From assembly GCA_018223125.1 (NCBI GenBank), contig JAAEZA010000006.1:1-64000 (forward strand): a DNA stretch of 64,000 nt, given 5' to 3'. Of the stretch, positions 1 through 7,833 are shown piece after piece. The notes below the pieces were generated by a model, which was given only the letters and a program-made list of their open reading frames with translations, ran no database searches and was not told the DNA's origin. Source of the DNA: Paracoccaceae bacterium (GTDB taxonomy: Bacteria > Pseudomonadota > Alphaproteobacteria > Rhodobacterales > Rhodobacteraceae). The number at the start of each line of letters is the position of its first letter. Positions within the stretch are counted from its first letter, which is position 1. A program made the translations under genes and the position numbers.

Positions 1-410
1 ACCTGAACATTCGCATGGATCCGCGCAGCATATTCCTGAACATAGGTGATGGTCGGCCCCTGCGCCCCCCAAACAGCAACCGACACCATCAACCCGAGAC
101 TGTCCGCCAGATCGGCCACCTGTGCGATGGTATCGCGATAGGCATTCTGTCCACGCAGTCGTGCCAGTCCGATATGCAGTGCAAACGGTCCGAGTTGATA
201 GGTTCCACGGGCTGTCTGCTCCACCATCTCCATAGCCCGAAAACTGACGAGGTAGGGGTGAAGCTGTGCCGGAGCCACGTTCATCAGCTCTGCCAGATCC
301 CGCAGTTTGATCGGCCCCTGCGCATTTGCCAGTTCCCGCAGGATACGGCCCCCCGTTTCAATGGATTGCACCCCCCGCGAGGCAGGTTCGGATCTGGCGG
401 ATTTGGGCAT
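1..410 (-). CDS. IclR-family transcriptional regulator (partial, N-terminal part)
   Basis: The gene starts at an ATG on the complement (408-410) and leaves the window at base 1, so only about 136 residues are visible. Residues about 12-65 form a winged helix typical of IclR regulators: the opening VQSIETGGRILRELA, then LRDLAELMNVAPAQLHPYL as the recognition region. From about residue 70 (GTYQLGPFALHIG) the linker and start of the effector-binding domain are seen. IclR proteins bind small metabolites and control catabolic genes, but the target is not visible here. A good promoter lies 50-75 bp upstream. The upstream gene on the same strand is a MarR-type regulator 191 bp away. Confidence 0.85.
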   Translation of the reverse strand, partial: MPKSARSEPASRGVQSIETGGRILRELANAQGPIKLRDLAELMNVAPAQLHPYLVSFRAMEMVEQTARGTYQLGPFALHIGLARLRGQNAYRDTIAQVADLADSLGLMVSVAVWGAQGPTITYVQEYAARIHANVQ

Positions 411-431
411 GATCGGGCCTTATGTAACAGA

Positions 432-486
432 GCCGGTCAACACCGGCCAATTCCACTTTATTATACATTAAACACATAAATTCCAA
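432..486 (-). promoter_or_regulatory. Promoter and leader hairpin of the IclR gene
   Basis: On the complement there is a perfect TATAAT (460-465) preceded 15 bp away by TTGGAA (481-486). A perfect 6-bp inverted repeat with a 4-base loop (GCCGGT/ACCGGC, 432-447) lies just inside the expected transcript start. The hairpin could be an autoregulatory operator or a leader structure; the sequence alone cannot decide. Confidence 0.5.
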
Positions 487-568
487 AGGGTTTGCGACTG
501 GTTTCGCCTGTTTTCGGGATGTTGCGTTACGGCAATTTGAGCGGGAAGCGATCTTAGACGCTACTGCG

Positions 569-582
569 TTCCCAATTGGGAA
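569..582. promoter_or_regulatory. 14-bp perfect palindrome, possible operator
   Basis: TTCCCAATTGGGAA reads identically on both strands. It lies between the stop of the MarR-type gene and the start of the IclR gene, about 160 bp upstream of the latter. IclR and MarR regulators both bind palindromes of about this size, so it is a candidate operator, but nothing shows which protein uses it. Confidence 0.3.
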
Positions 583-601
583 TTAGGCTGCTCTGAAATA
601 A

Positions 602-1060
602 TCACCGGTCCCGCGATCGGAGCTCTGAAAACTCTTGCAGCAGATCCAGCAACTGCTCCATTTTCTCGGCACTGAAGCTTTTTTCAATTTCGCTGTACAT
701 GTCGTTTGACGCCTCCAGACAATCCGCCATCAGATCATGCGCCTTTTGCGTCGCTTTTACCCAGGAACGGCGCGAATCATGCGGGTCGCGCCGGCGTTCA
801 ATCATTCCGATGTCTTCCAGCACCTGTAAAATACGTGTTACGCTTGGCATGTGCATTGCCGTGGCTTCTGCCAAGCTGCTGATATCAATGCGATCTTTCT
901 CGGCAACCACGCGCATCACCCGCCATTGCTGTTCGGTAAAGCCGATTTCGGTCAGCTTCGGCCGCCAGTAGTGCAGCAAAGTATCCCGTGCGCGGGACAA
1001 CAGTATTGGAAGTGTTCTGTTCATCGGCCTAAACCCAGCCAAGGCATTTCGATCTTGCAT
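602..1060 (-). CDS. MarR-family regulator, HpaR-like
   Basis: A 152-residue winged-helix repressor. The segment FTEQQWRVMRVVAE followed by the DNA-binding stretch ISSLAEATAMHMPSVTRILQ and the wing MIERRRDPHDSRRS is typical of MarR proteins. The opening NRTLPILLSRARDTLLHYWRP resembles HpaR, which represses homoprotocatechuate degradation and senses the aromatic substrate. No aromatic catabolic genes are in the window, so the HpaR role is only a resemblance. The ATG at 1060 was chosen because AGAAGG lies about 10 bases upstream; a TTG at 1108 would add 16 residues. The gene is divergent from the L,D-transpeptidase gene. Confidence 0.8.
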   Translation of the reverse strand: MQDRNALAGFRPMNRTLPILLSRARDTLLHYWRPKLTEIGFTEQQWRVMRVVAEKDRIDISSLAEATAMHMPSVTRILQVLEDIGMIERRRDPHDSRRSWVKATQKAHDLMADCLEASNDMYSEIEKSFSAEKMEQLLDLLQEFSELRSRDR

Positions 1061-1372
1061 GATCGTCAAACCTTCTGTGAGAGCGCCAGCATCGTCCGCA
1101 TTCAACAAATCGACGCAATAAGCCTTTCTGAATCAAAGGGCTGCACCGGAAAGACGCATAAAAACTTTGTTGGTTGAAAGGCGTGGAATACTTTAGATGA
1201 TAATCATTTCTTTGCAAAATGCAATGCTTTTCGGCTTTAGACGCCTTATTTTCTTGGCTCCATCGCTTGTCCCGCAACCGGCGCCAAAAGCCACACACGC
1301 CAGAAAACCGCTGTAATTTATTTACAAATGCCTGACGACAGCTAGATTTCGATTATCAGTAGAGGGAAAAGT
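1061..1372. promoter_or_regulatory. Divergent intergenic region with two small palindromes
   Basis: This 312-bp AT-richer stretch separates the MarR-type gene from the L,D-transpeptidase gene and holds no ORF I would defend. Two short symmetric sites lie close together: ATGATAATCAT (1197-1207), which resembles the core of a Fur-type box, and TTGCA-AAA-TGCAA (1212-1224). Either could be an operator for one of the divergent genes. Assignment to Fur, Mur or the MarR protein is guesswork. Confidence 0.3.
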
Positions 1373-1990
1373 ATGAAACGACGCGAATTTATAGCTGGAA
1401 CAGTTGCCGTTGGGGCTTGCGCCGCAAGTCCGGTTTTTGCTTACGACAATACCATTGCAAAAGAGCCGCCAATTCCGGACGTGCTTGCCCCGCGGGTTGT
1501 GAACATCAAAGGGGGCGCACCGGGCGAGGTGCACGTGGTGCCGGACCATTATTCGCTCTACCTGATGTTAGAGGACAACAAGGCGATCCGCTATTATGTC
1601 GGCGTCGGGCGGGATTCCCTTTACGAAAGCGGCAGTTTTTATGTGGGCGCCAAGAAGAAATGGCCAAGCTGGACACCAACACCCGAAATGATCGAGCGTG
1701 ATCCCAAATCTTACAAGAAGTTCGAAGACGGGATGCCAGGCGGTCCCAACAACCCGCTCGGGGCACGGGCGCTCTACCTGTTCTATCCGGGCCGCGGTGA
1801 CAGCTTCCTGCGCATCCATGGCACCAACAAGCCCAAAACCATCGGACTGGATGTCTCCAACGGCTGCGCCCGTCTGGTGAACGCCCATATGGTGGATCTC
1901 TACCAGCGCGTGCAGATGAAATCCAAAGTGGTGCTGCATCCCAAGGGGCTTTATCCGAAAAAGCCGATCGGGTCTGACGTCACCAGTTAA
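1373..1990 (+). CDS. L,D-transpeptidase (YkuD/ErfK family), exported
   Basis: A 205-residue periplasmic enzyme that probably forms 3-3 cross-links in peptidoglycan or attaches proteins to it. Residues 1-23 are an export signal with an RR pair (MKRREF) and a hydrophobic core ending ASPVFA, so Tat or Sec export is possible. The YkuD catalytic signature is complete: HGTN with His149, then SNGCAR with the nucleophile Cys165, then the conserved Arg. The length fits small single-domain members of the family. It is transcribed alone, with a strong shared terminator after it, convergent with aspS. Confidence 0.9.
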   Translation: MKRREFIAGTVAVGACAASPVFAYDNTIAKEPPIPDVLAPRVVNIKGGAPGEVHVVPDHYSLYLMLEDNKAIRYYVGVGRDSLYESGSFYVGAKKKWPSWTPTPEMIERDPKSYKKFEDGMPGGPNNPLGARALYLFYPGRGDSFLRIHGTNKPKTIGLDVSNGCARLVNAHMVDLYQRVQMKSKVVLHPKGLYPKKPIGSDVTS

Positions 1991-2005
1991 ACCCTGATCA
2001 CAAAA

Positions 2006-2046
2006 GAAAAAAGGCGCGCGAGGATCACTCCCCGCGCGCCTTTTTC
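2006..2046. terminator. Bidirectional intrinsic terminator between ldt and aspS
   Basis: A long GC stem (GGCGCGCG/CGCGCGCC) with a 12-base loop is flanked by an A-run on the left and a T-run on the right, so it can terminate both the rightward L,D-transpeptidase transcript and the leftward aspS transcript. Confidence 0.9.
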
Positions 2047-2061
2047 TTTGAGTGGACCGGA

Positions 2062-3843
2062 TCAGTTTTCCTGCGGCAGCACCCGAAGGCCCAATTCGCG
2101 GAGCTGTTCGTTTGTCGGCTCGGACGGTCCGCCCAGCATCAGGTCTTCGGCCCGCTGGTTCATCGGGAACATGATGACCTGACGGATGTTGTTTTCATCT
2201 GCCAGCAGCATCACCAGACGGTCGATCCCTGTGGCACAGCCGCCATGGGGCGGGGCGCCGTAAGTGAAGGCATTGACCATACCGCCGAAGCGCTTGTCCA
2301 CTTCTTCTGCCGGATAGCCTGCAACCTCGAAAGCCTTGTACATGATTTCCGGCTTGTGGTTCCGGATCGCACCAGAGATCAGCTCATAACCGTTACAGGC
2401 CAGATCGTACTGGTAGCCCAGAATCTCCAGCGGGTCCTTATTCTCAAAATCCGCCATTCCGCCCTGCGGCATGGAGAACGGGTTGTGCGAGAAATCAATC
2501 TTGCCGGTTTCTTCGTCTTTTTCGTACATCGGGAAATCGACGATCCAGCAGAACTCGAACTTGTCCTTGTCAGTCAGGCCCAGCTCTTCACCGATCACGT
2601 TACGCGCGCGCCCTGCAACACCTTCAAAGGCGCTTGGCTTGCCGCCAAGGAAGAAGGCCGCGTCGCCCACACCAAGGCCAAGCTGCTGGCGGATTGCTTC
2701 GGTGCGTTCGGGGCCGATATTCTTGGCCAGCGGTCCGGCGGCTTCCATGCCTTCGCCCTGATCGCGCCAGAAGATATAACCCATACCCGGCAGGCCTTCC
2801 TGCTGGGCGAATTTGTTCATCCGGTCGCAGAACTTGCGGCTGCCGCCTGTCGGGGCTGGAATGGCGCGGACTTCGGTGCCCTCGTTTTCCAGCAGGGAGG
2901 CGAAAATCTTGAAGCCGGAGCCAGCGAAATGCTCGGACACCACCTGCATCTTGATCGGGTTGCGCAGGTCCGGTTTGTCCGTACCATACCACAGCGCCGC
3001 ATCTTTATAGCTGATCTGCGGCCAGTCCTGATTGACGGGACGCCCACCGCCGAATTCGTCCATCACCCCCTTCAGCACAGGTTCGATGGTGTCGAACACA
3101 TCCTGCTGGCTGACGAAGGACATTTCCATATCGAGCTGGTAAAAATCGGTCGGGGAGCGGTCTGCACGGGGATCTTCATCGCGGAAACAGGGCGCGATCT
3201 GGAAGTATTTGTCAAAACCCGCCACCATGATCAGTTGTTTGAACTGCTGGGGGGCTTGTGGCAGGGCGTAGAACTTGCCCGGATGCAGACGGCTTGGCAC
3301 CAGAAAGTCGCGCGCCCCTTCAGGGCTGCTGGCGGTGATGATCGGGGTCTGGAATTCGTTGAACCCCTGCCCTTCCATGCGCCGGCGGATCGACGACACA
3401 ACCTTTGAACGCAGCATGATGTTGTCGTGCAGACTTTCACGGCGCAGGTCGATAAAGCGGTATTTCAGGCGGGTCTCTTCAGGGTATTCCTGATCGCCAA
3501 AGACCGGCAGCGGCAGTTCGGCTGCTTCGCCCAGAACTTCCATATCGCGGATGAATACTTCAACCTCGCCGGTGGGCAGCTTGGGATTCACCAGTTCAGG
3601 GGAACGCGCCATGACGGTGCCATCAATACGGATCACCCATTCGGAGCGGACTTTTTCCACGTCCTTGAATACAGGGCTGTCCGGGTCTGCCAGAACCTGC
3701 GTGATGCCATAATGATCCCGCAGGTCGATGAACAGGATGCCGCCGTGATCGCGGACGCGGTGCACCCAGCCCGAGAGCCGCACGGTATCACCCACGTTCG
3801 ACGCGTTTAGTTCGGAACAGGTGTGGCTGCGATAGGCGTGCAT
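2062..3843 (-). CDS. aspS: Aspartyl-tRNA synthetase (probably non-discriminating)
   Basis: A 593-residue class II aminoacyl-tRNA synthetase of the long bacterial type. It has the N-terminal OB-fold ([18 protein letters not shown], about residues 26-43), class II motif 2 ([17 protein letters not shown]) and motif 3 ([17 protein letters not shown], from about 539), with the bacterial GAD insertion between. The anticodon-binding loop carries His where enzymes specific for tRNA-Asp usually carry Leu (RDHGG rather than RDLGS). This feature is associated with non-discriminating AspRS, which also charges tRNA-Asn for conversion by GatCAB. The inference fits alphaproteobacteria that lack AsnRS but is not proven here. 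Confidence 0.97.
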   Translation of the reverse strand: MHAYRSHTCSELNASNVGDTVRLSGWVHRVRDHGGILFIDLRDHYGITQVLADPDSPVFKDVEKVRSEWVIRIDGTVMARSPELVNPKLPTGEVEVFIRDMEVLGEAAELPLPVFGDQEYPEETRLKYRFIDLRRESLHDNIMLRSKVVSSIRRRMEGQGFNEFQTPIITASSPEGARDFLVPSRLHPGKFYALPQAPQQFKQLIMVAGFDKYFQIAPCFRDEDPRADRSPTDFYQLDMEMSFVSQQDVFDTIEPVLKGVMDEFGGGRPVNQDWPQISYKDAALWYGTDKPDLRNPIKMQVVSEHFAGSGFKIFASLLENEGTEVRAIPAPTGGSRKFCDRMNKFAQQEGLPGMGYIFWRDQGEGMEAAGPLAKNIGPERTEAIRQQLGLGVGDAAFFLGGKPSAFEGVAGRARNVIGEELGLTDKDKFEFCWIVDFPMYEKDEETGKIDFSHNPFSMPQGGMADFENKDPLEILGYQYDLACNGYELISGAIRNHKPEIMYKAFEVAGYPAEEVDKRFGGMVNAFTYGAPPHGGCATGIDRLVMLLADENNIRQVIMFPMNQRAEDLMLGGPSEPTNEQLRELGLRVLPQEN

Positions 3844-3993
3844 TTGGATATCCTTCAGGCGTCTTTGTACAGGGGTTAAATCACTCTGCGCATTGACCGC
3901 GTCAAAGCCCAGTTGTCAAGGGAACCTTGGGGTTTTGCCCTGAAATCCGCGCGAAACCTTGCAATTCTTGCCCATTCTGGCAATCCTAGCCCC

Positions 3994-4638
3994 ATGTCGG
4001 AAAAAAGATCCTCCACAGAGCTTCTGGAAGGTGCCTACAGGATAGAGACGCCTCAGGATTCTGTAAGCTATTATCAGGAATTCGCGGATCACTACGATAC
4101 GGAATTCGCGCAGGAACTGGGGTATGTTTACCCCCGCATCATCGCCGATCATTATCACAGGGCTGCCACCCCTTTCGACCGGCCGGTTGCAGATATCGGC
4201 TGTGGCACCGGACTGGTGGCAGAAGCCCTGAACCTGCCTCGCGCCGAAATCGAAGGCTTTGACATTTCACCCGAAATGCTGGAGCGGGCACAGGGAAAGG
4301 CGCTCTATGGGGGGTTACATCAGGTGGATCTGACAAAACCGCTTATACCACCGACGGCCCCGTTCGGTGCGGTCGTTTCTGCGGGCACCTTTACCCACGG
4401 GCATCTGGGACCGGCGCCGCTGGAAAACCTGCTGGCACTTGCCCGAAAGGATGCGCTGTTCTGTATCGGGGTCAATGCGCAGCACTACAGGGCACGGAAT
4501 TTCGGTGCTTTCCTTGATAAACTGCGCCGCACGGGCCGGATCACAAGGCCGAAACTAAAAAGCGTGCCAATCTATTCCGATCCGGACAGCGCCCATGGTG
4601 CGGATACTGCGCAGGTTTTGATCTATCGCAAGCTGTAG
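3994..4638 (+). CDS. Class I SAM-dependent methyltransferase
   Basis: A 214-residue protein with the Rossmann methyltransferase fold: motif I VADIGCGTG, then the acidic end of beta-2 (IEGFDISPEML) and a motif IV-like VVSAGTFTHGHLG. It resembles small, uncharacterised trans-acting methyltransferases with an N-terminal cap (SVSYYQEFADHYDTEF) that closes over the substrate. The substrate is unknown. The ATG at 3994 was preferred to one 27 codons upstream, because the extension would have unlikely composition and reach back toward the aspS promoter. It stands alone, convergent with the pabC end. Confidence 0.8.
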   Translation: MSEKRSSTELLEGAYRIETPQDSVSYYQEFADHYDTEFAQELGYVYPRIIADHYHRAATPFDRPVADIGCGTGLVAEALNLPRAEIEGFDISPEMLERAQGKALYGGLHQVDLTKPLIPPTAPFGAVVSAGTFTHGHLGPAPLENLLALARKDALFCIGVNAQHYRARNFGAFLDKLRRTGRITRPKLKSVPIYSDPDSAHGADTAQVLIYRKL

Positions 4639-4643
4639 CTGGG

Positions 4644-5279
4644 TCAGACAATCTGCGCAGGGATCAGACCGCGCAGGGAATTACCAACAAAAACCGGATT
4701 GTCTTGAAGGTCCGGCACCGTCAACACCGCCTCTTGCGCGCGGCCTGTTTCCAGCAGTTCCTGCCGCAATACGCCCGCCAGCAGACCACAGGAGAGCGGC
4801 GGCGTAAGAAGCTTACCGTCCCGTTCAACGAAAAGATTGGTAATGGTGCCTTCGCACAGTTGCCCGTTTTCATTCAGAAACAACAGTTCGTCCACGGTAT
4901 CAGGCATCGTTTCCCGAGCAGCATCATAGATTGCCCTGTTTGACGTTTTCACCCTTAACCACGGATCATCCGAGCGCAACGCCACTTCGCTGATGCCGAC
5001 CCGCCAGACATCCGGCGGCGGGGTCATTTCGCTTGTACTCACCCCGATGCGCCCGTTCAGATCGACGGTCATGCGCACCCGCGCAGGCAGCATATCAACA
5101 GAGGTACCAAGACTGTGCAGCGCCTCTCCCCGATCAAAGGGAATATCAAGCCGCGCACAGGTGGACTCAACACGGTCCATATGCAGACCGAGCCGTGCAA
5201 ACCCGTCCTTCGGGGTAAAACCCAGTGTTTCGATGACTACCAGACCGGCGGGAGCAGTGTCGCGTAGCGTGCCTTCCAT
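4644..5279 (-). CDS. pabC: Aminodeoxychorismate lyase-like, class IV aminotransferase
   Basis: A 211-residue PLP enzyme of fold type IV. The PLP lysine is in RVKTSNR (Lys111), followed by ELLFLNENGQLCEGTITNLF and the signature LLTPPLSCGLLAGVLR. Next to pabB its likely reaction is removal of pyruvate from 4-amino-4-deoxychorismate to give p-aminobenzoate for folate synthesis. A strong ribosome-binding site (GAGGAGG) precedes the ATG at 5279, which lies 43 bp inside pabB, so the two genes are translationally coupled. Other class IV enzymes (branched-chain or D-amino acid aminotransferases) are less likely given size and context. Confidence 0.9.
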   Translation of the reverse strand: MEGTLRDTAPAGLVVIETLGFTPKDGFARLGLHMDRVESTCARLDIPFDRGEALHSLGTSVDMLPARVRMTVDLNGRIGVSTSEMTPPPDVWRVGISEVALRSDDPWLRVKTSNRAIYDAARETMPDTVDELLFLNENGQLCEGTITNLFVERDGKLLTPPLSCGLLAGVLRQELLETGRAQEAVLTVPDLQDNPVFVGNSLRGLIPAQIV

Positions 5280-6397
5280 AAAGCCTCCTCATATTCGGAC
5301 GGGGCGGTGCTGTCATAGACCACGCCACCCCCGACATTCAGCCGCGCCGTGCCCTCCCCGTCCAGCGACAGGGTGCGGATCGCCACGTTAAAGGCCGCAG
5401 CACCATCCGGCGCGATCCATCCGATAGAGCCGCAGTAGATGTCCCGCGGGCCGTATTCCAGATCGTTGATCACTTCCATCGCACGGATTTTCGGTGCGCC
5501 GGTGATGGACCCGCAGGGAAACAGGGCCGTGAACAGGTCGGACAGCCCCACATCACGGCGCATCCGTGCGGTGACGAGCGATGTCATCTGGTGCACGGTG
5601 GCATAGCTTTCGACGGTGAACAGCTCTGGTACTTTTACCGTGCCGAGTTCCGCGACACGGCTGATGTCGTTGCGCAGCAGATCGACGATCATCAGGTTCT
5701 CGGCCCGATTCTTTACGTCATTGGCCAGAAACGCTTTCAATTCCGCATCCTCGGCCTCTGTCTTGCCCCGCGGCACCGTGCCTTTCATCGGGCGGGTGGT
5801 AATCTGCCCGCTGTTATCTACACGAAAGAACAGTTCGGGAGAGCGCGAGACAATCGCATCCCCGACCCCGAGATTGACAATCCCGCCGTAATTCACCGGC
5901 TGCACCCGCGCCAAAGCACCGTACAACCCTTCCGGCGTGCCAGACCATCTGGCGCGCATCGGAAAGGTCAAATTGGTCTGGTAGAAATCGCCCGAACGGA
6001 TGTATTCCGCCACCTGATCAAACGCATAGGCATAGGTCGCCCCGTCCCAGAGCGGCTCGGGCGCTGATAATCCGGCACGGGGTTCGTCATTGCGGGATTT
6101 TTCCAGCACAGCCGCGGTTGCGGACTCATCCGGCCCGTCGAACACTCCGAAACACAGCAACGGCGCGCGGCGGTTCTGCGGCATTCGCGCGGCCAGTTTC
6201 GGTTCCAGCGCATAGCCCAGTTCATAGCTCGCAAATCCTGCCAGCCAGCGCCCCGCGTCCTTGGCAGCCTGAAGGGCTGTAAATGCGGCAGGCACGTCCT
6301 GCGGATCACGGGCCACGATCAGATCATCAGGGCGCGCAAAGGCCTGCGCCCTGTTATCAGGGCCGAAATCCACGAGTATATAGGGCGCATCAGTCAT
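5237..6397 (-). CDS. pabB: Aminodeoxychorismate synthase component I
   Basis: A 386-residue chorismate-binding enzyme that aminates chorismate to 4-amino-4-deoxychorismate, the first step to p-aminobenzoate. The C-terminal chorismate-binding domain is complete: SGDFYQTNLTFPM, SRSPELFF, RPMKGT (the PIKGT-type nucleophile motif), NLMIVDLLRNDISR and PCGSITGAPK. The ATG at 6397 was chosen over a start six codons upstream because residues from there match the family start. It overlaps pabC by 43 bp. The glutamine amidotransferase partner PabA/TrpG is not in the window. Confidence 0.95.
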   Translation of the reverse strand: MTDAPYILVDFGPDNRAQAFARPDDLIVARDPQDVPAAFTALQAAKDAGRWLAGFASYELGYALEPKLAARMPQNRRAPLLCFGVFDGPDESATAAVLEKSRNDEPRAGLSAPEPLWDGATYAYAFDQVAEYIRSGDFYQTNLTFPMRARWSGTPEGLYGALARVQPVNYGGIVNLGVGDAIVSRSPELFFRVDNSGQITTRPMKGTVPRGKTEAEDAELKAFLANDVKNRAENLMIVDLLRNDISRVAELGTVKVPELFTVESYATVHQMTSLVTARMRRDVGLSDLFTALFPCGSITGAPKIRAMEVINDLEYGPRDIYCGSIGWIAPDGAAAFNVAIRTLSLDGEGTARLNVGGGVVYDSTAPSEYEEALWKARYATLLPPVW

Positions 6398-6449
6398 GCC
6401 CCTGCCATAGCCCAAGGTGCAAGCTTTGGGAACAGGAACAAGCGACAGT

Positions 6450-6938
6450 TCAGGAGACGAGTCCGGTCTCTTTCAGCATTCCGCGCCGTTTGGCCTCGTA
6501 GTAATAACCCCTTGAATACCATTTCACCGCCGTGCCGTGATCCCCGTCCGACAGCAGCCATGCCCCCCGCAGGTATTTCACCGCGAATTGCAGATTGGTG
6601 TCCGCATCCAGAAGATCGCTCGGCTTTCCGCGGAACCCCATGGTGCGGGCGGTCTGTGGCAGGATCTGCATCAGCCCGTAGTAGGGACCGTTGCGGGCAT
6701 AGGGGCGGTGAGTGCTTTCGCGTACGATCTGCCGCTGCACCAGAGAAACCGGCACATCATAATGCCTGGCCCATTTCACAATCAGCTTTCGCAGGGCAGG
6801 TGTTTCATTCGGATAGAGCGGCGCGTCATAGGCCTTTGACACCTGTACACGGGTCACGCCGGCATCCCGCCCGCCACCACACCCTGCCAGACCGAATGCA
6901 ATCAGGCCGAGTGCTGTTCTTCTGGAAACCTTGTCCAT
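6450..6938 (-). CDS. Lytic transglycosylase lipoprotein (SLT domain)
   Basis: A 162-residue outer-membrane-type lipoprotein. Residues 1-19 are a signal peptide with twin Arg, ending in the lipobox LAGC (Cys20). The SLT domain follows with catalytic Glu74 (VREST), GLMQILPQTAR and the NLQFAVKYLRGAW helix. It would cleave glycan strands to anhydromuropeptides from the periplasmic face. It lies 52 bp upstream of pabB on the same strand, with no obvious functional tie. Confidence 0.9.
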   Translation of the reverse strand: MDKVSRRTALGLIAFGLAGCGGGRDAGVTRVQVSKAYDAPLYPNETPALRKLIVKWARHYDVPVSLVQRQIVRESTHRPYARNGPYYGLMQILPQTARTMGFRGKPSDLLDADTNLQFAVKYLRGAWLLSDGDHGTAVKWYSRGYYYEAKRRGMLKETGLVS

Positions 6939-7004
6939 AATTTCCTCTTGTACACGTCTCTAAAAACCCAAGTTGTGTACCATCCTGAGAAGATCGGACC
7001 AGAT

Positions 7005-7658
7005 TTAAATCAAAGTACGAGCATGAACCCGCTCAGGGCTGTCCAGATGGGGGGTCGCGCAAAATTGCAGCAGGTGCAGATCATCCCCGACCATTTCGAA
7101 TTTGTGAACAGATGTATGGGCAATGCGCAGGAAAACTTCGGACTTGCGCCGGATGTCCAGATCAAGTGCAACCGCCATCAGTGTTGCAATCACGCCGGTC
7201 GAACTGACAACGATCACACGATCCTGCGCCGCTGCGATATCGCGCACCGCCCCAAGTACACGACCACGGAAATCCGCATAGCTTTCCAGATCGCCCCCGA
7301 CCTCTGCACGGGACCATGCGCCCAGCACTTCGGCAACATGGGTCTGGAATTCCAGCTGGCTGGTGGGGGTGGCCAACCCGTGGGAGTTTTCCAGAACTCC
7401 GGCCAGACCGAAATAGTCCATTTCGTTCAGCCGCGCGTCTGTCTGGTAATCGACCCCATCCAGCCCCATCGAAAGACCGGTTTGCATCTGACGGCGCATC
7501 TTGCCGGTTACAACGCGGTCAAAAGCGTGATCCGCCCCCAGATATTCCCCCAGCCAGCGGGCCTGCTGATGTCCCAGATCCGACAGGTTGTCATAACTTG
7601 CTTCGTCTTTTGCCCCGGTCTGCGCCTGTCCGTGGCGCACCATGATAATCTCTGCCAT
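7005..7658 (-). CDS. Histidine phosphatase family protein
   Basis: A 217-residue phosphoglycerate mutase-like phosphatase. The catalytic RHG is at residues 8-10 (MAEIIMVRHGQAQ); a conserved Arg follows in RRQMQT, and VIVVSSTGVIATLM stands where the second catalytic His usually sits. That motif is normally SHG but here reads SSTG, so the second histidine appears to be missing. Activity on a phosphoester is therefore uncertain. The ATG at 7658 is used because the longer reading would run into the carB start region and lacks family resemblance. Confidence 0.82.
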   Translation of the reverse strand: MAEIIMVRHGQAQTGAKDEASYDNLSDLGHQQARWLGEYLGADHAFDRVVTGKMRRQMQTGLSMGLDGVDYQTDARLNEMDYFGLAGVLENSHGLATPTSQLEFQTHVAEVLGAWSRAEVGGDLESYADFRGRVLGAVRDIAAAQDRVIVVSSTGVIATLMAVALDLDIRRKSEVFLRIAHTSVHKFEMVGDDLHLLQFCATPHLDSPERVHARTLI

Positions 7659-7833
7659 ATTGTCCTGCCAATTCCTTATACGGCTTCTTGCCAAATTAGC
7701 AGGGAATCCACAACCAATTCCCCTTGAACCGTCTGTCTTGTCCACTATAACCACGACAATTTGCAATCGCCCCCCGAATCCGCCGCGCATTACTGCGCCG
7801 TGATGACGGGCGGGCCAAGCCTTGGGGCCGTCC

